From assembly GCA_028284565.1 (NCBI GenBank), contig JANQRM010000690.1, positions 1 to 5,636 on the forward strand: a stretch of 5,636 bases of DNA, given 5' to 3'. Of the stretch, positions 1-4,550 are shown piece after piece. How positions within the stretch are numbered: the stretch's first letter is position 1; every line of letters starts with the position of its first letter. The DNA comes from Anaerolineae bacterium. GTDB lineage: Bacteria > Chloroflexota > Anaerolineae > Aggregatilineales > Phototrophicaceae. The notes under the pieces were generated by a model. It searched no databases. It was not told the DNA's origin and was given only the letters and a program-made list of their open reading frames with translations. The translations under genes were made by a program, and so were the position numbers.

Positions 1-1
1 T

Positions 2-478
2 CTCGTCAACAAGTGTCAGAACGTGATTGTCACCCGCACCTTCTCCAAAGCCTATGGCATCCCCAATCTACGGGTGGGGTATGCACTCGCACCAGCCGAA
101 GCCATTCAATATCTCTTCCGTGTCAAGCCCAAGTGGAACGTGGGAGATGTCGCACAGAATGCCGCAATCGGGGCATTAAAGGATACGGCACATCTGCAAA
201 AGACGCTCGACACGGTGCATGAAGGACGTGCCTTTTTAATCGAACAATTTAATGCTCATCCGAGGCTAGACGTATTGCCAGACCAACAGGGCAACTTCAT
301 CATGATGCGAATTGATGGCTACAATGCCGAAGCCTTTACTGAGACGTTGGCGCACGAGGGAATTATTATTCGGGGCGACTTCCATCCCGAATTCGTCCGG
401 ATTTCTATCGGCACCATGGAAGAGAACCGCAAGTTGGTTGATGCGGTCAATCGGGTTCTCTCACAGGTGCAAGCCTAG
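2..478 (+). CDS. HisC-like PLP-dependent class I/II aminotransferase, C-terminal part (5' end outside window)
   Basis: The reading frame is open from base 2 to a TAG stop at 476-478, giving 158 visible residues. An internal GTG at 23 is not the true start, because the frame continues upstream through residues LVNKCQN. The fragment has the hallmark fold-type I motif TRTFSKAYGIPNLRVGYA. Its Lys (visible residue 16) is the expected Schiff-base lysine for pyridoxal phosphate, and the following LRVGYA carries the usual conserved Arg. Near the C-terminus, FVRISIGTMEEN matches the substrate-carboxylate-binding Arg segment of histidinol-phosphate aminotransferases. Family members are about 350-370 residues, so roughly 200 N-terminal residues lie outside the window. 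Known relatives transfer amino groups between histidinol phosphate or aromatic/other amino acids and 2-oxoglutarate in the cytoplasm. No his genes are visible nearby. The downstream catabolic-type neighbours suggest a paralog with another amino acid substrate rather than the histidine-biosynthesis enzyme. The family call is strong; the substrate is unknown. Confidence 0.9.
   Translation, partial: LVNKCQNVIVTRTFSKAYGIPNLRVGYALAPAEAIQYLFRVKPKWNVGDVAQNAAIGALKDTAHLQKTLDTVHEGRAFLIEQFNAHPRLDVLPDQQGNFIMMRIDGYNAEAFTETLAHEGIIIRGDFHPEFVRISIGTMEENRKLVDAVNRVLSQVQA
465..469 (+). promoter_or_regulatory. Ribosome binding site for the GTG start at 478
   Basis: AGGTG lies inside the last codons of the aminotransferase gene, 8 nt before the GTG start at 478. 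This supports the GTG as the real start. The stop and start share one base (TAGTG), the arrangement expected for translational coupling between the two genes. Confidence 0.55.
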
Positions 479-1854
479 TGTCAACGATTAGCCAACAACT
501 CGTCGAATTTATGATTGAAACACGCGACTTACCCGCTGAGGTGGTCGCACGGATGCAGGCACTCGTCCTCGATCTGATTGGCGTGACGCTCATCGGCATG
601 GAGGAGCAGTCCAGCCAGATTATGCGGGATGTGGCGCTATCAGATGGTGGCAATCCTGATTCAACTGTGTTTGGAACAGGACGGGTTGCACCTGTCGGCA
701 TGGCAAGTCTTATTAACGGCACTGCGGCACACGCTATCGAAATGGATGATGACCATCGACTGGCAACCACCCATATCGGCGCAGTCGTGATTCCGGCGGC
801 ACTCGCATCAGCAGAAAAAGCCGGTGTAGATGGCATGACCTTTTTACGCGCTTGTGTCATGGGCTACGAAGCATCCGCACGCATTGGTGCATCCATGCTG
901 GGCAAGCAATTCATCGCTGGCTTTCATCCCACTTCATCCTGTGGCGTGTTTGCATCAGCATCAGCAGTCAGCGTCATCCTCGACCTTGACCGTGAGGCGT
1001 TTGTCAATGCTCTGGGCATCGCGGGGACACAGGCATTCGGCTTAGGCGAGTGGCAGACGGATGGTTCATGGATTAAACGCTTTCATCCGGGACGGTCTTC
1101 ACAAAGTGGTGTGATAGCGGCAACTTTAGCACAAGCAGGCTTCACCGGACCCTCCACCATCTTGGAAGGAGACTACGGCTTCTTGCAGGCGTTTTCCTAT
1201 CAACATGAATATGATACCAGCATCATCACGCGCGATTTAGGTGTTGATTTTCCGACCATGCTGACTGCCTTCAAACCCTATCCCGGATGCCGATTTACCC
1301 ACACCGCCCTCGACCTCGCCTATGATTTCCATCATATCGACCAGCTTGATGTCTCGACGATCAACGAGATGAAAGTCCGAGTCTATCGGACGGATATCCT
1401 CAATTATGACCAGCGTCCCATGAGTGCGGTCAAAGCCCAATTTTGTGTGCCGTATTTGGTCGCGGTGATGCTACAGAATGGCGAAGTCACACTCGATGAC
1501 CTGACCGCAGAAGCCATTCAAAATGAAGAGATATTGTCCCTCTCTGATCGGATTGAAGTTTATGAGGATGAGGCATTCAGCAAGGCGTATCCCGAAAAAT
1601 ACCAATGTGCGATAGACATCCTGATGACAGGAGGGGAGACCTTGCATCGAGAGAGCGACATCCCACGTGGCGACCCTGAAGCCCAAGAATATCTCAACAA
1701 TCCGGCTTTGTTTGCGGAACAAATCGAGACGAAGTTCCGTTCCTTGCTAAAAGACTCAAAATATGCAAACCGTATTGATGCAATCATCAAAGCCGTCAAC
1801 GATTTGCCAAACATATCGAATGTACATCATTTAACCGCACTTCTTGGAAAATAA
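478..1854 (+). CDS. MmgE/PrpD family protein (2-methylcitrate dehydratase / iminodisuccinate epimerase / cis-aconitate decarboxylase superfamily)
   Basis: This is a complete 458-residue protein, the usual length for MmgE/PrpD (about 440-480). It starts at GTG, overlapping the upstream TAG by one base. Family blocks appear in order: NGTAAHAIEMDDDH (about 80-93), the THIGAVVIPAALASAEKAG block (98-116), GFHPTSSCGVFASASA (148-163), KRFHPGRSSQSGVIAA (200-215), KPYPGCRFTHTALD (266-279) and the C-terminal IPRGDPEA element (about 395-402). By family comparison the probable active-site residues are Asp90/91, His99, His150, Lys200 and His275, and all are present. Characterised members dehydrate 2-methylcitrate, decarboxylate cis-aconitate or epimerise iminodisuccinate, all cofactor-free reactions on polycarboxylic acids. 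No methylcitrate synthase or methylisocitrate lyase is visible, so a propionate role is not supported. The setting between an aminotransferase and a flavin oxidoreductase/amidohydrolase pair suggests a role in breaking down a nitrogen-containing acid. Family very likely; reaction unknown. Confidence 0.93.
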   Translation: MSTISQQLVEFMIETRDLPAEVVARMQALVLDLIGVTLIGMEEQSSQIMRDVALSDGGNPDSTVFGTGRVAPVGMASLINGTAAHAIEMDDDHRLATTHIGAVVIPAALASAEKAGVDGMTFLRACVMGYEASARIGASMLGKQFIAGFHPTSSCGVFASASAVSVILDLDREAFVNALGIAGTQAFGLGEWQTDGSWIKRFHPGRSSQSGVIAATLAQAGFTGPSTILEGDYGFLQAFSYQHEYDTSIITRDLGVDFPTMLTAFKPYPGCRFTHTALDLAYDFHHIDQLDVSTINEMKVRVYRTDILNYDQRPMSAVKAQFCVPYLVAVMLQNGEVTLDDLTAEAIQNEEILSLSDRIEVYEDEAFSKAYPEKYQCAIDILMTGGETLHRESDIPRGDPEAQEYLNNPALFAEQIETKFRSLLKDSKYANRIDAIIKAVNDLPNISNVHHLTALLGK

Positions 1855-1857
1855 GGA
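1853..1857 (+). promoter_or_regulatory. Ribosome binding site for the ATG start at 1866
   Basis: AAGGA overlaps the TAA stop of the MmgE/PrpD gene and sits 8 nt upstream of the ATG at 1866, a normal distance. It fixes the start of the oxidoreductase gene. Confidence 0.65.
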
Positions 1858-1865
1858 TTATTTCT

Positions 1866-2873
1866 ATGTCGATTAAAGTCGGTTTATATATTTCAACAGC
1901 CTTCCCCGCCGATGACCCCATGGATGCCCGCTTCCGGGACTTGTTGGCACAGGTTGATCTAGCCAATAAAAACGGCTTTCAATCCCTCTGGGCAGGACAA
2001 CACTTCTTGACCAAACCCTTACAGATGTTCCAGCCAATTCCCTTACTGGCGAGGTTACTTACCGTTGCCGAAGGCATGGTACTCGGTCCCAACATTCTAG
2101 TCATGCCGCTCCTCAATCCCGCACAAGTCGCAGAGGAAAGCGTCACTATGGACTGGCTCTCAGGGGGTAAGTATGTGGTTGGGGTCGGGCTGGGCTATCG
2201 GGATGAAGAATTCGAGACTTTCGGTACACTCCGTAAAGAAAGGGTCGGGCGCATGGTCGAAGCCATTGAAGTCATGCGTCGCTTATGGACTGAAGACACA
2301 GTTGACCATCGCGGAAAATATTACACCATTCCCAACATCGGGCTAGGCATGAAACCAGTACAAGCGGGCGGTCCGCCGATTTGGATTGCGGCGAGTTCGG
2401 ATAATGCCATCAAACGGGTGGCGCGTATCGGGGATGCATGGTCAATTACCTTCTACCCTTCGCGGGCATTGTTAGGTGAACAACTCAAGCTCTATCGGGA
2501 CGAACTGGCAGAAGTCGGCAAACCAGAGCCAGATGATATGCCTGTCTTAAAAGAATGCTATGTCGGCACGAATAATGCCACTGCGTATGAAGAATGCGCG
2601 GGACCCCTCAAGACCAAGTACGATGCTTATGCCTCATGGGGACAGGACAAGTTCTTGCCAGATAGCGAAAAATTCTCTCAACCCTTTGAAGAATTTGTCA
2701 AAGACCGCTTCATCATTGGGGATGCCACCAAAGTCCGCGATGAGATTCAACAGTATCAAGAAGAGCATGGGCTGAATCACTTTATTATGCGGATGCACTG
2801 GCCCGGTCTGAAACCGGAAAAAACACTCCGTAGTATCGAATTAATGGGCAGTGACGTAATCCCCTATGTTTGA
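1866..2873 (+). CDS. LLM class flavin-dependent (FMN or F420) oxidoreductase, luciferase-like
   Basis: This complete 335-residue protein has the usual length for bacterial luciferase-like (LLM) TIM-barrel oxidoreductases. The N-terminal strand MSIKVGLYIS is followed by GFQSLWAGQHF (37-47). Next come the LGPNILVMPLLNPAQVAEE segment (73-91) and the diagnostic LSGGKYVVGVGLGYRDEEFETFG (98-120), then ERVGRMVEAIEVMRRLW (125-141). PPIWIAASSDNAIKRVARIGDAW (170-192) matches the flavin-phosphate region. Known relatives either use reduced FMN with O2 as monooxygenases (alkanesulfonate, pyrimidine RutA, nitrilotriacetate type) or use F420 as a hydride carrier. The visible motifs do not separate these. 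There is no signal peptide or membrane segment, so it is cytoplasmic. It is 11 nt after the MmgE/PrpD gene and overlaps the next gene by 8 nt, so it is almost certainly co-transcribed with both. Adjacency to a hydantoinase-like enzyme suggests it oxidises or reduces the cyclic amide that enzyme opens (inference). Family sure; cofactor and substrate open. Confidence 0.94.
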   Translation: MSIKVGLYISTAFPADDPMDARFRDLLAQVDLANKNGFQSLWAGQHFLTKPLQMFQPIPLLARLLTVAEGMVLGPNILVMPLLNPAQVAEESVTMDWLSGGKYVVGVGLGYRDEEFETFGTLRKERVGRMVEAIEVMRRLWTEDTVDHRGKYYTIPNIGLGMKPVQAGGPPIWIAASSDNAIKRVARIGDAWSITFYPSRALLGEQLKLYRDELAEVGKPEPDDMPVLKECYVGTNNATAYEECAGPLKTKYDAYASWGQDKFLPDSEKFSQPFEEFVKDRFIIGDATKVRDEIQQYQEEHGLNHFIMRMHWPGLKPEKTLRSIELMGSDVIPYV

Positions 2874-4227
2874 CCTCTTGGTGCGGAATGCCCAGATTGT
2901 TGAGGCAGGCAACAAACCCTATCGCGGGAGCATCGCTATACAAGGCAAGTTTATCGCAGGGTTACTCCCAGCCGATACCGAGTTAGAGGCTCAGACCGTA
3001 TTAGATACTGATGGATTGACACTCATCCCCGGTGTGATTGACCCGCATACGCATATCCGCTATAACACCGGTTATGGGGATGACAAACAGCAGTATCAAA
3101 CTGAAACGCAATCTGCCCTATTAGGGGGTGTGACCTCCGCCTTTCGTATGCACCGTGAACTCACGCCGTATGAGGAGAGCATCCCCCAAGAAATCGCCCA
3201 ACTCGAATCAAAAAGCCACATCGACATGGGCTTTCATCTCGCGGTGCAGACAGAGGAACAACTTGCTTCGTTGCCAGAAGTTGCCGAGCAATACGGCATT
3301 CAATCCTTCAAACTCTATCTGGCATATAAAGGCGAGGCAGGCAAACTCCAAGGCTTGCAGGGTGCAGATGACGGCTATTTGTACTCTGCCTTTGAGGTCA
3401 TCCGAGAGCTGGGTGGCATCGCCTGTCTGCATTGTGAAAACACGGAAATTACGGAGCGCATGGCGATGGTGTTTCGTTCATCTGGACAGAAGGATTTGCG
3501 CGCTTGGACGGAATCACGCCCCGGCTGGACAGAAGGTGAGGCGATTTTTCGGGCAGGCTATATCGCCATGCAAGCTAAGTGTCCACTCTATATCGTGCAT
3601 GTGAGTTCAGCTGAGGGCTTGGATGCAATAGAACGCTTGCGAGATATGGGCGCAGACATCTATGCCGAAGTCTGTATTCATCATCTGTCCCATACTGTCG
3701 ATGAGGCTGAATCGTTTGGGTCGCTGGCGAAGGTTAATCCACCGTTGCGCTATGAACGCGATGTTGAGGCGTTGTGGCATGGGATTCAACGCGGTGTGGT
3801 GGATACTATCGGGACCGATCATGTGCCTCATACGACGTTGAAACAGGGAGATAATATCTGGGAGGTGATGCCGGGCTTTGCGGGTATCGGCACCTTGCTG
3901 CCTGCATTATTGACACTGGGTTATCATCAACGGGGCATTCCACTGGGGCGATTGGTTGAACTCACGACACACAATGTCGCGCGCTTATTCAAGCTAGAAA
4001 ACAAAGGCTCGCTCTGTGTAGGCGCGGATGCTGATTTCACACTGATTGATTTGCACAAGTCTTTTCAAGTGCGGGCTGATACGCTTGGTTCTGTCGCGGA
4101 TTACAGCTTGTTTGATGGGCAAATGCTGACGGGTTATCCGCAGGTTGTTATAGTTGGTGGGCAGTTAGCGATGCGCGATGGTGAGGTACTTTCGACAACA
4201 GGATGCGGACATTATTTGCATCGATAA
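2866..4227 (+). CDS. Dihydropyrimidinase/hydantoinase/dihydroorotase-like cyclic amidohydrolase
   Basis: This complete 453-residue protein has the usual length for hydantoinase, allantoinase and class I dihydroorotase. The start MFDLLVRNAQIV matches the family's N-terminal strand. No clear Shine-Dalgarno precedes it, and it overlaps the oxidoreductase stop by 8 nt, so translational coupling is likely. The full binuclear metal site is visible: His61 and His63 in GVIDPHTH, Lys149 in SFKLYLAYKG (the expected carbamylated bridging lysine), His189 in CLHCEN, His245 in YIVHVSS and Asp318 in IGTDH. Tyr154 is at the position that binds substrate in D-hydantoinases. VNPPLR (290-295) and VCIHHL (269-274) resemble dihydroorotases more. 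The C-terminal small beta domain (GSLCVGADADFTLID, 381-395) is complete. Known relatives hydrolyse cyclic amides such as dihydropyrimidines, hydantoins, allantoin or dihydroorotate. No pyr genes are present, so pyrimidine biosynthesis is less likely than catabolism. The M20 amidohydrolase downstream is the classic partner of a hydantoinase. Confidence 0.93.
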   Translation: MFDLLVRNAQIVEAGNKPYRGSIAIQGKFIAGLLPADTELEAQTVLDTDGLTLIPGVIDPHTHIRYNTGYGDDKQQYQTETQSALLGGVTSAFRMHRELTPYEESIPQEIAQLESKSHIDMGFHLAVQTEEQLASLPEVAEQYGIQSFKLYLAYKGEAGKLQGLQGADDGYLYSAFEVIRELGGIACLHCENTEITERMAMVFRSSGQKDLRAWTESRPGWTEGEAIFRAGYIAMQAKCPLYIVHVSSAEGLDAIERLRDMGADIYAEVCIHHLSHTVDEAESFGSLAKVNPPLRYERDVEALWHGIQRGVVDTIGTDHVPHTTLKQGDNIWEVMPGFAGIGTLLPALLTLGYHQRGIPLGRLVELTTHNVARLFKLENKGSLCVGADADFTLIDLHKSFQVRADTLGSVADYSLFDGQMLTGYPQVVIVGGQLAMRDGEVLSTTGCGHYLHR

Positions 4228-4270
4228 GGCAATCGCCAACCATGCGCGGTCTGTCGATTATGGAGATATT

Positions 4271-4309
4271 CTAACGCTTTACTAACCGAAACATACATTG
4301 ATTCCTAAC
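4271..4309 (+). repeat. Three direct CTAAC repeats (possible regulator site)
   Basis: CTAAC occurs at 4271, 4282 and 4305, with start-to-start distances of 11 and 23 nt, close to one and two helical turns. A fourth copy, in inverse orientation (GGTTAG), lies at 4443-4448. Direct repeats spaced by about 11 bp are the type of target bound by OmpR/PhoB-family regulators, but a five-base motif can recur by chance. Treat this as a weak candidate. Confidence 0.2.
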
Positions 4310-4314
4310 CAAAA

Positions 4315-4320
4315 GGGTGA
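4315..4320 (+). promoter_or_regulatory. Candidate ribosome binding site of the small ORF at 4326
   Basis: GGGTGA, containing GGTGA that matches anti-Shine-Dalgarno pairing, ends 5 nt before the ATG at 4326. It is a stronger site than the one before the M20 gene. The AAAAGGG at 4311-4317 is also exactly complementary to CCCTTTT at 4379-4385, so the site could be masked in a 7-bp helix (inference). Confidence 0.35.
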
Positions 4321-4325
4321 AAACG

Positions 4326-4433
4326 ATGGACAAAAAGCGCAAAAACCCTCGCAAACGACCTGAAACACCCCTTAAAAGCCCTTTTTTGACCGTTTTACGC
4401 CAAATAAATCCCATAATCATTCTCTTATCATGA
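4326..4433 (+). CDS. Candidate small basic ORF (35 aa), possible leader peptide; unproven
   Basis: ATG at 4326 opens a 35-codon frame ending with TGA at 4431-4433. It is preceded by a good Shine-Dalgarno-like GGTGA with 5-nt spacing. The peptide is strongly two-part. The N-terminal third is very basic (MDKKRKNPRKRP), the middle holds PLKSPF, and the end is hydrophobic (INPIIILLS). I do not recognise any family. The stop codon lies in the loop of a hairpin (4422-4443), and a larger competing inverted repeat surrounds it. This layout is reminiscent of leader peptides that couple translation to folding of a downstream untranslated region. Alternatives are a short membrane-associated peptide, or a chance ORF in A-rich non-coding DNA where Lys and Arg codons are expected. 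Length and composition alone do not show that it is translated. Confidence 0.25.
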   Translation: MDKKRKNPRKRPETPLKSPFLTVLRQINPIIILLS

Positions 4434-4443
4434 GTAATAAGAG
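4422..4443 (+). repeat. Short hairpin, 7-bp stem, competing with the larger inverted repeat
   Basis: CTCTTAT (4422-4428) pairs perfectly with ATAAGAG (4437-4443) across an 8-nt loop. The left arm is the same sequence used by the larger repeat at 4419-4469, so the two structures cannot form at once. The TGA stop of the candidate small ORF is in the loop. Confidence 0.35.
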
Positions 4444-4449
4444 GTTAGA

Positions 4450-4461
4450 ATCAATATTGAT
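4450..4461 (+). repeat. Perfect 12-bp palindrome ATCAATATTGAT
   Basis: This symmetric AT-rich site lies about 90 bp upstream of the M20 gene start. Its right half overlaps the right arm of the inverted repeat. Perfect dyads of this size are common targets of dimeric repressors, but no regulator gene is in the window to link to it. Confidence 0.3.
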
Positions 4462-4550
4462 GAGAGAATCAACCTATTGGAAAAAGAAGCGACATTTTTG
4501 TTCAATTTTGTGTGCTGGTAACATCGTTTTGAATGAATGAAAGAAGCCCA

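Larger units (their letters stand above)
4419..4469 (+). repeat. Imperfect inverted repeat, 12-nt arms
   Basis: ATTCTCTTATCA (4419-4430) pairs with TGATGAGAGAAT (4458-4469) along all 12 positions, with one G-U wobble and a 27-nt loop. No T tract follows, so it is not a standard intrinsic terminator. It could be an operator, or an RNA structure in the leader of the M20 gene that begins about 80 nt downstream. Confidence 0.4.
4228..4550 (+). other. Intergenic region between the amidohydrolase and M20 genes
   Basis: This stretch of about 320 bp is more AT-rich than its flanks, unlike the packed junctions upstream. It contains a candidate 35-codon ORF with its own ribosome binding site (4326-4433), nested inverted repeats (4419-4469) and repeated CTAAC motifs (4271-4309 and inverted at 4443-4448). 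There is no convincing intrinsic terminator. A G+C-bearing weak hairpin at 4231-4259 has no T tract, and the T run at 4382-4387 has no GC stem before it. No sigma-70-like promoter with good spacing was found. The M20 gene could therefore be read through from the operon or start from a promoter of another type inside this region. Confidence 0.7.

Noticed and set aside
2..478. Histidine biosynthesis operon
   Set aside because: Only the aminotransferase resembles a his gene; all neighbours belong to other families.
447..860. 137-codon open frame on the minus strand
   Set aside because: It is antisense to conserved MmgE/PrpD sequence, is rich in Ser/Ala/Thr without any motif, and has no supporting context.
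3155..3604. 149-codon plus-strand frame inside the amidohydrolase gene
   Set aside because: It is out of frame with the conserved metal-ligand motifs of the real gene, and its residue composition is not protein-like.
4231..4259. Hairpin after the amidohydrolase stop (AATCG/CGATT with inner ACC/GGT) as a terminator
   Set aside because: The stem is interrupted and weak, and no T tract follows it.
4371..4390. TTTTTT run as part of an intrinsic terminator
   Set aside because: The preceding bases cannot form a GC-rich stem; AAAAG/CTTTT would leave only a 2-nt loop.
4386..4417. Possible sigma-70 promoter TTGACC / CATAAT
   Set aside because: Both boxes look acceptable, but the 20-nt spacer is too long for a normal promoter and no better pair was found nearby.
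4533..4550. Upstream in-frame ATG at 4533 as the start of the M20 gene
   Set aside because: It would add six residues beyond the usual family N-terminus and lacks a Shine-Dalgarno site. It is not excluded, because an in-frame stop sits directly before it.
4228..4550. Replication origin at the composition shift
   Set aside because: No DnaA-box-like TTATNCACA sequences or dnaA/dnaN/gid-type neighbours are visible.
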